The notes: a model not told the origin generated them from the letters alone. A stretch of DNA of 64,000 bases from Sediminibacillus dalangtanensis (GCF_017792025.1 NZ_CP046956.1:2604001-2668000); one strand, 5' to 3'. Positions 46,561 to 55,726 are shown, counted from the stretch's first letter. A program made the numbers and translations.

Positions 46561-47559
46561 ATGCAAACACTTCTGCAAGTTTATTTTCGCATGCCAATAT
46601 TTTTCCGTTTACTATCATCTGTCCTTCTGCTGATGATGTTTTTTGGCATTGCTATCCACATTCTGGAGCCTGATCACTTTCCGACTATATTTGACGGTAT
46701 TTGGTGGGCATTTGTTACGGGATCAACAGTAGGTTATGGGGACTATGTGCCGTTAAGCTCTGCCGGAAGAATCGTTGCCATTCTTCTGATTCTCGCCGGT
46801 GGTGGATTGGTGACATTTTATATGGCCACCATCTCTGCCGGAACCATCAAACATGAACGAGACCTTTCCAAAGGACTGGTAAAGTACAGAGGCAAAGACC
46901 ATGTCATCCTCGTAGGCTGGAATGAACGAACGAAACAGCTCATGGAAATGATTGTCGAACGCGACATGCGAAAACAAATCGTGTTGATAGACCACACCAT
47001 GAGCAATCTGCCTTACCAGAAACACCACCTGCATTTCATCCGTGGTTCCGCCTTTGATGATGAGACGCTGGAAAAAGCAAATTTAAAACAGGCAAAATAT
47101 GCTGTCGTTACCGCCGACCCTTCAAAAAAAGAACTTCAAGCTGACCAGACGACCATCCTGACAGCAGTTGCCATTAAAGGGAACAACCCAGAAATTATGC
47201 TGATTACAGAAATATTAACGAAAGATCAAATCAAAAACGCCAGTCGGGCTGGCGCAGATTCAATCATTCGATCAAACGACTTTATGAGCACCTTGATATT
47301 CCACGAACTTTTCCGACATAAACCGGTTAAACCGTTTGATTTGCTGATACAAGTACTTGCAGACCAGCAATTCCATCAATTCCCTTTGCCGGAAGATCTT
47401 TATGATAAGACTTTCTTACAATGCGCGGATTATTATGCTGTTTCGGAACAATTGTTAATCGGCATTATGCGAAAAGAGCAGATGCTCGTCAATCCAGCCT
47501 TTAGCACTAAGCTCCAAAGAGGTGACACGTTAATTGTTCTTTCATCGCTCCATGAGTGA
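46561..47559 (+). CDS. yugO: Potassium channel with RCK/TrkA-N domain
   Basis: 332 residues. Two TM helices (about 18-38 and 70-95) flank the pore with selectivity filter TVGYGD, followed by a cytoplasmic RCK (TrkA-N) domain starting HVILVGWNERTKQLME and a C-terminal TrkA-C-like part. In B. subtilis YugO mediates K+ release in biofilm electrical signalling. Start: ATG at 46561 with SD AAAGGTGA. Its coding end overlaps the convergent yugN end by 18 nt. Confidence 0.93.
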   Translation: MQTLLQVYFRMPIFFRLLSSVLLLMMFFGIAIHILEPDHFPTIFDGIWWAFVTGSTVGYGDYVPLSSAGRIVAILLILAGGGLVTFYMATISAGTIKHERDLSKGLVKYRGKDHVILVGWNERTKQLMEMIVERDMRKQIVLIDHTMSNLPYQKHHLHFIRGSAFDDETLEKANLKQAKYAVVTADPSKKELQADQTTILTAVAIKGNNPEIMLITEILTKDQIKNASRAGADSIIRSNDFMSTLIFHELFRHKPVKPFDLLIQVLADQQFHQFPLPEDLYDKTFLQCADYYAVSEQLLIGIMRKEQMLVNPAFSTKLQRGDTLIVLSSLHE

Positions 47560-47949
47560 CCGTTCCACTTCCTGGAGCAGCTCTTTTCCCTCTTCGACAA
47601 ATTTATCCGTTACTACTCCATCAGGATCAACCGGTGTTTGGAACTGGTCCACGGCACCTCTAAGAGCTCCATTGCGACCGTCTGCATCCACCCCGGACTG
47701 GTAAACATGGGAAAGCACGAACGGTTTGCCTAGTTTGACTACAACTCCCGGAGAATCAAGCATGCCTTTCACAGCTTTGAAAGGAATTCGCAAAAATTGG
47801 TACCCGTCTTCTACACCCATTTTGTAATCAAACGACCCCTGGTCATAATCCCAATTGCCGCCGATGGAAAAACCCATCGGTTTTAACGTTTCTTCCAGCG
47901 CATGAAGTGAAAAGTCACGATTCTCCAAATCAGATGGTATCGGAATCAT
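47542..47949 (-). CDS. yugN: YugN-family protein
   Basis: 135 residues, soluble. It follows the YugN family through KPMGFSIGGNWDYDQGSFDY and GVEDGYQFLRIPFKAVKG, then VVVKLGKPFVLSHVYQ. Function unknown. Start: ATG at 47949 with SD AAAGGAGGT. It lies between yugO (convergent, overlapping by 18 nt) and pgi, as in B. subtilis. Confidence 0.92.
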   Translation of the reverse strand: MIPIPSDLENRDFSLHALEETLKPMGFSIGGNWDYDQGSFDYKMGVEDGYQFLRIPFKAVKGMLDSPGVVVKLGKPFVLSHVYQSGVDADGRNGALRGAVDQFQTPVDPDGVVTDKFVEEGKELLQEVERSLMER

Positions 47950-48263
47950 CTTGAACTACCTCCTTTGTTATCAGCTTGCCCTGTTCAAATAATTTCATGA
48001 GAAATTCAAAGAAGCTCCAACAGCTGAAGGTTGATTGGAAGGAAAGGTTCTCTCTTTTAGTATCAGAGGTTTATGTGTACTATTGATATAAACGGTCAAG
48101 TAACTCTCACGCGGCTCGAGGAAGCTCTTCAGCAGCTCCATTCATGACGGAGGTTAGGAGACTCATTCAATTATGGCACAGCTTGATCTTGTGCAACCAA
48201 ATAAACAAGGGATTGCCAATAAGTAAAAAACTTGTTGACAATCCCTTTATGGTATTGACTAAT
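47950..48263. other. Intergenic region between yugN and pgi
   Basis: Contains the pgi terminator at its right end; otherwise no gene, repeat or regulatory motif was recognised. Confidence 0.6.
48205..48253 (-). terminator. pgi terminator
   Basis: AAGGGATTG (48209-48217)/CAATCCCTT (48241-48249) arms. An overlapping AACAAG/CTTGTT pair within the loop side allows an alternative fold. Confidence 0.65.
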
Positions 48264-49616
48264 TTATTTTTTTAAACGATTTTCCAACTCTTGTTTTTGT
48301 TCTTCGAATCCTGGTTTACCTAACAAAGCAAACATGTTTTTCTTGTATGCTTCCACGCCAGGCTGATCAAAAGGATTGACACCCAGCAGGTAGCCACTGA
48401 CTGCACATGCTTTTTCAAAGAAATAGACAACATAACCGAATGTATAGGCATCCAGCTTTGGCAAGTGTACAATCAGGTTAGGTACTTGTCCATCTGTATG
48501 GGCAAGCATTGTACCTTGGTACGCCTTTTGATTTACTTCATCAATTGTTTTCCCTGCAAGATAATTTAAACCATCCAAGTCTTGAGCATCTTCTTCGATG
48601 GTGATATTCGATTTAGGTTCTTCCACGTGAAGCACCGTTTCAAACAAATCTCTTCTTCCTTCTTGAACGTACTGGCCTAAAGAGTGAAGATCAGTAGAAA
48701 AGTTGGCGGAAGATGGATACAACCCCTTAAAGTCTTTGCCTTCGCTTTCCCCAAACAACTGCTTCCACCATTCAGCAAAATATTGCAGGGCTGGTTCATA
48801 GTTAATCAACATTTCAATGTTTTTGCCTTTATTGTAAAAGATATTGCGGACTGCCGCATACTGGTAGGCAGGGTTTTCGTCCAGATTTTCAGAGGACAAT
48901 TCCTGCTGGGCTTTGTATGCACCGTCCATCATGGCATCGACATCAATCCCACTGGCAGCTATCGGAAGCAAACCTACGGCAGTAAGAACGGAATAACGGC
49001 CGCCTACATCATCTGGAATGACAAAGCTTTCGTAGCCTTCTTCGTTAGCCAGTGTTTTCAATGCACCTTTTTGTTTGTCTGTCGTTGCATAAATACGTTT
49101 TCTTGCTTCTTCCACACCGTATTTTTCTTCCAGATATTTGCGGAATAAACGGAATGCAATCGCCGGCTCTGTGGTCGTACCGCTCTTGGAAATAACGTTG
49201 ATTGAAACGTCCTTGCCTTCAAGTATGTCATATAGCTCGTTCATATAAGGAGCACTGATACTGTTGCCGACAAAGAAAACCTGCGGGGTGCCGCGTTGCT
49301 CCTTACTCAGCTCATTATAAAATGAATGATTAAGCATTTCGATGGCTGCCCTGGCTCCCAAGTAAGAACCGCCGATACCGATTACCAAAAGTACGTCGGA
49401 ATCAGATTTGATTTTTTCAGCAGCCTTTTTTATCCGGCTGAATTCTTCTTTGTCATAGTTTTCAGGAAGGTCCAGCCATCCCAAAAAGTCGCTGCCTGCT
49501 CCCGTTTGATTATGCAAGGCATGGTGGGCTAGCTTCACGGGCTCTTTTAAATAACCCAGTTCATGCTTACCAAAAAAAGATAGTGCACGATCATATTCAA
49601 AACTTATATGTGTCAT
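48264..49616 (-). CDS. pgi: Glucose-6-phosphate isomerase
   Basis: Interconverts glucose-6-P and fructose-6-P. 450 residues, the length of the Bacillus Pgi group. Signatures: [52 protein letters not shown] and the C-terminal Lys in [13 protein letters not shown]. Start: ATG at 49616 with SD GGAGG; an ATG one codon earlier is possible. Monocistronic. Confidence 0.98.
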   Translation of the reverse strand: MTHISFEYDRALSFFGKHELGYLKEPVKLAHHALHNQTGAGSDFLGWLDLPENYDKEEFSRIKKAAEKIKSDSDVLLVIGIGGSYLGARAAIEMLNHSFYNELSKEQRGTPQVFFVGNSISAPYMNELYDILEGKDVSINVISKSGTTTEPAIAFRLFRKYLEEKYGVEEARKRIYATTDKQKGALKTLANEEGYESFVIPDDVGGRYSVLTAVGLLPIAASGIDVDAMMDGAYKAQQELSSENLDENPAYQYAAVRNIFYNKGKNIEMLINYEPALQYFAEWWKQLFGESEGKDFKGLYPSSANFSTDLHSLGQYVQEGRRDLFETVLHVEEPKSNITIEEDAQDLDGLNYLAGKTIDEVNQKAYQGTMLAHTDGQVPNLIVHLPKLDAYTFGYVVYFFEKACAVSGYLLGVNPFDQPGVEAYKKNMFALLGKPGFEEQKQELENRLKK

Positions 49617-49863
49617 CATTATACCTCCAAAATTAGAAAATCAAGCTAACCTAAATGTACCGAAACCTAATCGGTAAATCAAGCAATGCCCATCATCCCT
49701 CCCTTCCAAACCGGTTCCCTAAAGAAAAGACGGGGTCAGTCCCCGCATTTTTGTCCCGCATGGCTATTTTTGTCCTGCCTGCCAGTGAATTTTTTTTTTG
49801 CATATTTCTCCGGCTTATGGGGATTGCTATTACTGGAAGTTAATTTTGAAGGAGGGATGCTGT

Positions 49864-50103
49864 GTGAATACATTACAGCGTATTTCTTTACTGCTTGTGA
49901 TCATTGGAGCGGTGAACTGGGGTCTTGTAGGTTTATTCCAATTCGATTTAGTTGCAGCCTTATTCGGCGGCGGAGAACAAAGCGGTGCTTTTGCCAGAAT
50001 TATTTACACATTGGTCGGCATCAGCGGGCTGATTTGTTTATCGATGCTGTTTAAACCGGACGAGCAATTTGCTGATAAACGAGAACCAGAAACAGAAAGA
50101 TAA
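49864..50103 (+). CDS. yuzA: DUF378 small membrane protein
   Basis: 79 residues with two TM helices. The DUF378 signature GAVNWGLVGLFQFDLVAALF is clear. Function unknown. Start: GTG at 49864, 7 nt after SD GGAGGG; upstream codons lack support. The position between pgi and yugI matches B. subtilis. A terminator-like hairpin follows (50112-50148). Confidence 0.92.
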   Translation: MNTLQRISLLLVIIGAVNWGLVGLFQFDLVAALFGGGEQSGAFARIIYTLVGISGLICLSMLFKPDEQFADKREPETER

Positions 50104-50111
50104 AGGATATT

Positions 50112-50148
50112 GCCGTCTTGTACATTTCACGTACAGGACGGTTCTTTC
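50112..50148 (+). terminator. yuzA terminator (imperfect)
   Basis: CCGTC and GTAC arms pair with GTAC and GACGG, followed by TTCTTTC. Confidence 0.55.
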
Positions 50149-50258
50149 AAGAAAAACCGGGTATAACTCGCTATCCCCCAACTATCGTCATAACCCGATT
50201 TATTCTATCCTTCCTTGCGAACGCCTCAGATCGCCATCACAAACAACCTTAATCATAT

Positions 50259-50290
50259 AAAAAAACTGCCTGATTAGAAGGCAGTTTCAA
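50259..50290 (-). terminator. yugI terminator
   Basis: AAACTGCC/GGCAGTTT stem with TTTTTTT on the minus strand, adjacent to the yugI stop. Confidence 0.85.
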
Positions 50291-50297
50291 AATCAAA

Positions 50298-50687
50298 TTA
50301 GTTTTTGTATGTGTTTTCGCGCTCTTTCGACTGCTCGATCCACTCTTCCAGCTTGTCTTTCAACGTGTTAAAGCCTGCTTGCTGGCTGTCCTGCTGAACG
50401 GCAGGATTAGGCTTTTGGCGCTTCGGTTCAGGCTTTTTTGGTGCCTCTTCTGTAGCACGGATAGATAACGAATACTTATTTTTTTCTTCATCTATTTGGA
50501 GAATTTTCACTTTTACTTGATCGCCAACTGAAAGATGATCGTTAATATCCTTCACATAACCATGTGTTACTTCTGAAATATGAACAAGCCCCTGCACCTC
50601 ATCGTCCAGTGCTACAAACGCACCGTAAGGCTGGATACCTGTTACTTTTCCTTCAATAATTTGTCCTGTTTCAAACTTCTCTGCCAT
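50298..50687 (-). CDS. yugI: S1-domain general stress protein 13
   Basis: 129 residues. One S1 RNA-binding domain at about 5-75 (GKVTGIQPYGAFVALDD, GLVHISEVTHGYV, VGDQVKVKILQID), followed by a basic, Pro-rich linker and a short C-terminal helix. The family (YugI/GSP13) is ribosome-associated. Start: ATG at 50687; the SD (CGGGAGTTG) is modest. Monocistronic, in the B. subtilis order. Confidence 0.92.
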   Translation of the reverse strand: MAEKFETGQIIEGKVTGIQPYGAFVALDDEVQGLVHISEVTHGYVKDINDHLSVGDQVKVKILQIDEEKNKYSLSIRATEEAPKKPEPKRQKPNPAVQQDSQQAGFNTLKDKLEEWIEQSKERENTYKN

Positions 50688-51022
50688 GCTGAACAACTCC
50701 CGATATTATTTTCATTGATTAATACACAATAAACTATTTTAGCATATAAAGTAATTTCCCGCAAAAAAATGTATGATCCGCGAAATTTCCGACGCCGATT
50801 ATACAAAAATAAATCTTTTTATAAATTTTTTTGGTTTTTATGTTTAAAAAAGGTTCCATACGGTTATACCTATAACTGTAAGACTTTCTCGTATTCCCCC
50901 TGTTGAAGACAAAGCAACGTTGCTTTGTCTTTTTTTTGTCTTCTAAACACTTTCCTTCTCTCAAATAAATCAACAAAAATGTGGAATAATAACCGACAAC
51001 TTCTATTAACCGGGGGATGGAC
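50688..51022. other. Intergenic region with an orphan terminator
   Basis: No protein gene seen. A/T-rich segment at 50760-50870, then a perfect terminator (50908-50937) that has no plus-strand gene in front of it. It may end a small RNA or attenuate yugF. Confidence 0.5.
50908..50937 (+). terminator. Orphan intrinsic terminator
   Basis: Perfectly self-complementary GACAAAGCAACGTTGCTTTGTC followed by eight Ts. Only the plus strand has a T run. Confidence 0.85.
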
Positions 51023-51865
51023 ATGGAAATAGCCAAACAGAAAAAAATCATTCGGTATCAGAATGTCGATATTCAGTATCGTGTTTATCAATCTACCGGA
51101 AAAACCGACAATCCTTGCCTTTTTTTGCTGCACGGCTTTTTATCCAGCCAATTTTGCTTCCGAAAGATGATTCCACAACTCCGTCGCCATTTTCATATAC
51201 TTACCATCGACCTTCCTCCATTCGGAAAAAGCGGGAAGGCGAAGGCCTTTTGTTATTCCTATCAAAATATGGCCGATTTGGCAATATATGTACTTGATGC
51301 GTTAAATATCAGGAAAGTCTGGATAGGCGCTCACTCGATGGGTGGCCAAATCGCCCTTCGCTGTGCGATGCATTATCCAGAAAGGATCGAAAAACTGATC
51401 TTGATGGCTCCGTCTTGTTACATGAAAAAGGCATCCAGAATGCTGAATGCCTTTAGCGCATTCCCCCCTTCCCCCAAGCTCTTAAAAGCGGTACTACGCC
51501 GGGCTGGTGTCGACGGTATCTTAAAAAAATGTATGCATGATGAGCAGTTGATTACAAAACGAATGATTGCTGTCTATACGAAACCTTTTTTAGAGAACGA
51601 TATTTATTCTTGTCTCACCAAATTGATTCGAGACAGAGAAGGTGATTTGCCCTCTTCCAGCCTACATTCTATCGACCAGCCATGTCTTATTTTTTGGGGA
51701 AAACAGGATTTGATTTTACCCGTTTCCAACAGCTATCGACTCTTGCGTGATTTACCTAACGCAGAATTATGTACCATCAGCAGTGTGGGTCACTTTTTGC
51801 CGGAAGAAGCACCAGCACTTATCTCCGATTATATACTGGCAAAAGTTTTCCGTTGGCAGGAATGA
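51023..51865 (+). CDS. yugF: Alpha/beta hydrolase YugF
   Basis: 280 residues. Alpha/beta hydrolase fold: FLLHGFLSSQFCFRK (oxyanion loop), nucleophile elbow GAHSMGGQIALR, Asp in WGKQDLILP and final His in SVGHFLPEE. Substrate unknown. Start: ATG at 51023 with SD GGGGGATGG; the ATG at 51017 overlaps the SD. It lies between yugI and patB, as in B. subtilis. Confidence 0.9.
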   Translation: MEIAKQKKIIRYQNVDIQYRVYQSTGKTDNPCLFLLHGFLSSQFCFRKMIPQLRRHFHILTIDLPPFGKSGKAKAFCYSYQNMADLAIYVLDALNIRKVWIGAHSMGGQIALRCAMHYPERIEKLILMAPSCYMKKASRMLNAFSAFPPSPKLLKAVLRRAGVDGILKKCMHDEQLITKRMIAVYTKPFLENDIYSCLTKLIRDREGDLPSSSLHSIDQPCLIFWGKQDLILPVSNSYRLLRDLPNAELCTISSVGHFLPEEAPALISDYILAKVFRWQE

Positions 51866-52055
51866 ATTCATATTGTTTCCAATCTATTTTTCCCATTTAT
51901 ATAATAAAGAAGAGTAAATGTAGATAGACAAACCGATTTCCACTTACAAGGTTGCGGACTGGGAATGGTTGCCACACAGGGAAAACCTAGAAGTTGGCCA
52001 ACAGTATCGCAGCATTTACAACTTTTTAATCGGAGTACTGAAGGAGGACCAGAGG

Positions 52056-53228
52056 ATGATTAATTTCGAACAAGTACCACAGCGTACCGGCACCAGATCG
52101 GTTAAGTGGGATTTATTAAAATCCATTTACGGATCTGAAGAAGTTCTTCCAATGTGGGTTGCCGATATGGATATCGCCGTACCGGAATCCGTCAAAAATG
52201 CCCTCGTAGACAGGGCAGAACATGGTATTTTTGGCTATACGGTGACGGATAAAGCAATCAGTCAGTCTGTTACCCGCTGGCTGGAAAGACGACATGGATG
52301 GGAAATAAAACCATCATGGCTGCTGTATAGCCCGGGAGTTATCACCAGTCTTCATATGGCTGTACAGGTACTGACAGAAAAAAACGACAAAATCATGATT
52401 CAAACACCAGTTTATCCGCCATTTTATGATCTTGTCGAGATGCATGACAGACAGCTGATCAAAAGCCCGTTAAAACTGAAAGAAAACCGATATGAAATTG
52501 ACTTTGATGCATTCGAAACGACCTTAAGTCAAGGCGTAAAAGCTTTTATCTTATGTAATCCGCACAATCCAGTCGGAAGGGTATGGACTGAAGAGGAACT
52601 GCGAAAAATCGGTGAGCTCTGTTTGAAACACAATGTCTTGATTTTCTCCGATGAAATTCACGCAGACCTGGTTTACCCCGGTCACACCCATGTGCCAATT
52701 GCTTCCCTTTCGGATGAAATCAATCAGATCACGATCACATGCATGTCCCCAACCAAATCCTTTAACTTGGCCGGTTTGCAAGTATCTTATCTGATTACAC
52801 CTGATAAACAAAAACGAGAAAAAATCGATCACTTTTTCCATAAGCAAGGGTTAAAAATGATCAATACAATGGGGATTACAGCTTTGGAAGCGGCATATAA
52901 CGATGGAGAAGAATGGCTTGAAAAGCTGATGCAATTATTGGATGAAAACAGGCAGCTTGTCGAGAAAACTTTTCAAGAGCGGGATGAAATAAATGTCATA
53001 CCAGCCGAAGGTACTTATCTCATCTGGCTAGACTGCCGGTCGCTGAATATGTCACAAGATGAATTGAAGAAGTTCATGCAGGAGGATGCGAAAGTAGGAC
53101 TTAACGACGGTATTTCCTTCGGCAAAGAAGGGGAAGGATTCATGCGCATCAATATCGCCTGCCCCCGCGTGACGGTGGAAGAAGGCCTGAATCGGATTAC
53201 ATCAGCACTGGCTGCTCGAAAAAAATAA
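52056..53228 (+). CDS. patB: Cystathionine beta-lyase/aminotransferase (PatB/MalY)
   Basis: PLP enzyme of 390 residues. MalY/PatB features: TRSVKWD and LPMWVADMDIAVPE near the start, NPHNPVGRVW, FSDEIHADL and the PLP-binding Lys in SPTKSFNLAGLQVSY. PatB of B. subtilis cleaves cystathionine to homocysteine. Start: ATG at 52056, 8 nt after SD AAGGAGGA; 29 upstream codons in the same frame are excluded. Convergent with the SOD gene. Confidence 0.93.
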   Translation: MINFEQVPQRTGTRSVKWDLLKSIYGSEEVLPMWVADMDIAVPESVKNALVDRAEHGIFGYTVTDKAISQSVTRWLERRHGWEIKPSWLLYSPGVITSLHMAVQVLTEKNDKIMIQTPVYPPFYDLVEMHDRQLIKSPLKLKENRYEIDFDAFETTLSQGVKAFILCNPHNPVGRVWTEEELRKIGELCLKHNVLIFSDEIHADLVYPGHTHVPIASLSDEINQITITCMSPTKSFNLAGLQVSYLITPDKQKREKIDHFFHKQGLKMINTMGITALEAAYNDGEEWLEKLMQLLDENRQLVEKTFQERDEINVIPAEGTYLIWLDCRSLNMSQDELKKFMQEDAKVGLNDGISFGKEGEGFMRINIACPRVTVEEGLNRITSALAARKK

Positions 53229-53270
53229 CTCAAAACAGATTTACAAAGCATAAATACTATATAACAAACG

Positions 53271-53315
53271 AGGCTGTCGCAACCGCTTTGATAGGAGCAG
53301 CAGTGGCGACAGCCT
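53271..53315. terminator. Bidirectional terminator between patB and sodC
   Basis: Perfect 10-bp AGGCTGTCGC/GCGACAGCCT arms with a 25-nt loop; the right arm touches the SOD stop codon. Confidence 0.7.
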
Positions 53316-53901
53316 ATTCTTGTTCTTTTTCCTGATTATCTTCCGTAGGATCTGTCGGTGACTGCTCGGATGCAGAATCTTGCGCTTGTATTTTTCCACA
53401 AGCAATTCTGGCACCAGATTCGCCTGCTGGCTGGCTGACGCCATCATCCTGGCTTTCATGGAGTACCAGGGAAGTGCCATCTTCTTTAAGCAATGAATTT
53501 TTCCCGTCGGTTAAAGTGGCGCCACTGAGCATCAATTCTGCTTCGGCCACCCCATCCTCGGCCACTTCCACATTGGGAAGGTCTCCAAGGTGAGAACCTT
53601 CTGGATGCATCAACCCATGTTCATTTCCTTCCGGATTTAGGTGACTGCCTGCCGACGTAAAATCCGGCCCTTCACATTTAGGAAATTCATGTACATGAAT
53701 GCCATGGAGGCCAGTCTCCAATCCTTCCAAGGATAGCTTTACTTGAACACCATCTGACTGTTCTGACAGTTCAGCTGTCCCCAAGGAATCTCCGTCACCA
53801 TTCAACATATCTACCTTTAACGGGGATCGAATATTCTCCTGACAGCCCACCATGAAAATCAACGGTACACTAAGAACTGCCTTTATTAATAGCTTATCCA
53901 A
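53314..53901 (-). CDS. sodC: Cu/Zn superoxide dismutase lipoprotein
   Basis: 195 residues. Short signal peptide with lipobox FMVGC. The SodC domain keeps its ligands: GIHVHEFPKCEG, SAGSHLNPEGNEHG, GSHLGDLPN and LVLHESQDDG, plus the second disulfide Cys in GARIACG. The acidic, Gln/Glu-rich tail after the domain is extra. Start: TTG at 53901 with SD TGGGAG; an ATG nine codons upstream precedes the SD. B. subtilis YojM is the related protein, which lacks full activity; here the ligands look complete. Confidence 0.9.
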   Translation of the reverse strand: MDKLLIKAVLSVPLIFMVGCQENIRSPLKVDMLNGDGDSLGTAELSEQSDGVQVKLSLEGLETGLHGIHVHEFPKCEGPDFTSAGSHLNPEGNEHGLMHPEGSHLGDLPNVEVAEDGVAEAELMLSGATLTDGKNSLLKEDGTSLVLHESQDDGVSQPAGESGARIACGKIQAQDSASEQSPTDPTEDNQEKEQE

Positions 53902-54039
53902 GAAATCAACTCCCATCAAAAACTTCATATGGGAATAGTATAGCCGGGTAACGGAGGAAATATCCTGTTTCGAGGAAAGCTTTCTTTACAGGTGAAAATG
54001 CATAAAGCGCTTTCCCTCCTGGACAAGTTATAGCTATTA

Positions 54040-54068
54040 AAAACTCCGTGAAAAAATATCACGGAGTA
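54040..54068 (-). terminator. Terminator of the small TM gene
   Basis: ACTCCGTG/CACGGAGT with a 9-nt loop and a TTTTTAAT tail on the minus strand. Confidence 0.85.
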
Positions 54069-54073
54069 CCGGG

Positions 54074-54277
54074 TCACTGTTTGGAATGATGGTTTTTGTT
54101 CGAAGCCGGTGAAGAGGAATTTATCGAATACTTTTCATCAATTCGTCTTTCTTCTTTTTTTGAATGTTTGTATATAAGGTACATGGTAACAGCAGCACCG
54201 ATAGAAAATATCACCAAGGATATCAGAGCAGGTATATATTCTGTTTTATCCTCGGGAAAATATAAAAATTCCATCAT
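54074..54277 (-). CDS. Small single-TM protein
   Basis: 67 residues: a short acidic N-terminus, one TM helix at about 15-37 (IPALISLVIFSIGAAVTMYL) and a charged cytoplasmic tail rich in Lys, Ser and Asn. SD AAGGACGTGAT precedes two adjacent ATG codons. Family not recognised. It has its own terminator and is divergent from kapB. Confidence 0.6.
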   Translation of the reverse strand: MMEFLYFPEDKTEYIPALISLVIFSIGAAVTMYLIYKHSKKEERRIDEKYSINSSSPASNKNHHSKQ

Positions 54278-54384
54278 GATAAATCACGTCCTTCTCCACT
54301 CCATTATAGCAAAACGGGTTAATTCTTGTACATATATTCTACATCTGGCAAAATTGAATTAACCTACAATAGGGAGTGATCTAA

Positions 54385-54768
54385 ATGGAAAATGCCACAA
54401 TAGGAGAAATCGTCAAAGCCCATTATAAATCAGGAACATACATAGGAGAAGTTATCGAGGATCGTGGGGAAAACTACTTGATAAAAGTCTTGGCAGTCGC
54501 AAAGCACCCCTTACAAGGAGACTTACACAATTACGGAAAAACAGAAAACGTGTTCTTCCATCAACGAAAAGCATTAAGCTGGCAGGAAAAGATGAATGTC
54601 TCGAAACCGGCAGTCCATCCTTATACGGAAGATTCGATCCCTGATTATGAAACATCTCTTCGGCAGGCGGTTGATGAGTTGAAAGAAAAATTGAACAAAC
54701 AGGACAGCGAATTTAACCAGAAGGCAATCAAAAGCCTTGAAGAACTAGAAAATTCCTATTTCCATTAA
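54385..54768 (+). CDS. kapB: Kinase-associated lipoprotein B-like (KapB)
   Basis: 127 residues. It matches KapB through VKAHYKSGTYIGEVIEDRG, HPLQGDLHNYG, FFHQRKALSWQEKMNV and PYTEDSIPDYETSLRQAV. In B. subtilis KapB assists the sporulation kinase KinB. Here no kinB is adjacent, and the protein has no signal peptide, so the lipoprotein name is historical. Start: ATG at 54385 with SD AGGGAGTGAT. Confidence 0.9.
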   Translation: MENATIGEIVKAHYKSGTYIGEVIEDRGENYLIKVLAVAKHPLQGDLHNYGKTENVFFHQRKALSWQEKMNVSKPAVHPYTEDSIPDYETSLRQAVDELKEKLNKQDSEFNQKAIKSLEELENSYFH

Positions 54769-54769
54769 G

Positions 54770-54889
54770 AAAAAGCGAAAGCGTCTTGCTCACCCCCGAC
54801 AAGCTTAAGACAAGCCCCGGAGTGGCGAACTTCTGCCACAGAGAGGATTGACTTAAGACCTCGAGGGGGGAGGGTCTGGAGCTGGACAG
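54770..54889 (+). repeat. Family-D structured repeat, internally deleted copy
   Basis: Has the AAAAGCG start, the CTTAAG arms, the GTGGC/GCCAC tip and the CTCGAGGGG...GGAGCTGGACAG end, but lacks the GGAGTACAGGC...GTTTGG block of the complete copies. Confidence 0.8.
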
Positions 54890-54993
54890 CATCACGCCAG
54901 CATATATAACCTTCAAAAAAGAAGATACTGTCTCACCCTTCGTAAGTAGTTCCGTCTCGGTGAAGAAACTTACGAAGTAACATACTAATTAGC

Positions 54994-55028
54994 AGACCAA
55001 ATCGCAAAAGATTTGGTCTCATCTTTTT
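54994..55028 (+). terminator. Intrinsic terminator
   Basis: AGACCAAATC/GATTTGGTCT with a 6-nt loop and a TTTTT run 4 nt later. It may serve kapB, 225 nt upstream. Confidence 0.75.
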
Positions 55029-55176
55029 GTGATATATATTAGCATACAAAATAACATCCTGATTTAATGACATCAGTTATTGTCAACGTGCTAATTACTA
55101 AATTAACTGGAGGTGCTATTTGCTGTGTTAATTTTTATTCCACAAGTCTTGATGAATAAGGTACAATAGAAAATAA

Positions 55177-55190
55177 CGAACATACGTTTT
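55177..55190 (+). promoter_or_regulatory. LexA-like box (weak)
   Basis: CGAACATACGTTTT matches eight of ten positions of the SOS consensus, just after a TACAAT -10-like sequence (55162-55167) and 19 nt before the start codon of the isochorismatase pseudogene. It differs from the yqjW box only in its last bases. Confidence 0.35.
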
Positions 55191-55208
55191 TTCTCAAGGA
55201 GGGGAATA

Positions 55209-55726
55209 ATGAAGAAAGCACTACTGATAATAGACGTTCAAAATGGGATGTCCAAGAAGGTAATGGTATCTATAAAGGAAAAATGGTACTACAAAATGTG
55301 AAAAGTTTGATTTCACAAGCTCATTCTACCGGGACACCTATTTTTTATATACAACATAATGCACCTGCTGGTAAACCCTTAGAGTATGGCACAAAGGGAT
55401 GGGAGATTCATCCCGAAATCAAGCCAACCAATCAAGATATAGTCATTCAAAAAACTACTCCTGATTCGTTTTTTTATACTTCTTTAAATGAGAAGCTCCA
55501 AAAGCAAGAGATTGACCATTTAGTAGTTGCAGGAATCCAGACAGAAGCGTGCGTTGATACAACTTGCAGAAGGGCATTTAGTATGGAGTATAAGGTCACT
55601 TTGGTTTCAGATTCACATAGCACCTGGAACTCACAGGAAATGACTGCTCAACAAATTATTAACCACCACAACGGTGTATTGCGATGGTTTGCTGATGTAT
55701 ATCCAAGTAAAGAAATTGTTTTTTGA
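55209..55726 (+). pseudogene. Isochorismatase-family hydrolase, frameshifted
   Basis: Starts with ATG 55209 after SD AAGGAGGGG and encodes KKALLIIDVQNGM, the normal N-terminus with catalytic Asp. One base is missing around 55251-55252, where TC stands in place of TTC. The remaining protein continues in another frame as QEGNGIYKGKMVLQNVKSL up to 55726, with the catalytic Cys in GIQTEACVDTTCR. Restoring one base gives about 172 residues. It may be a real pseudogene, a recent mutation or a sequencing error. Apart from the missing base the gene looks intact, including its SD and a LexA-like box. Confidence 0.85.

Larger units (their letters stand above)
54769..55208. other. Intergenic region with repeat and two hairpins
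   Basis: No gene. It holds a family-D copy (54770-54889), a perfect 10-bp inverted repeat CTTCGTAAGT (54938-54947)/ACTTACGAAG (54968-54977), a terminator (54994-55028) and the promoter of the next gene. Confidence 0.7.
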
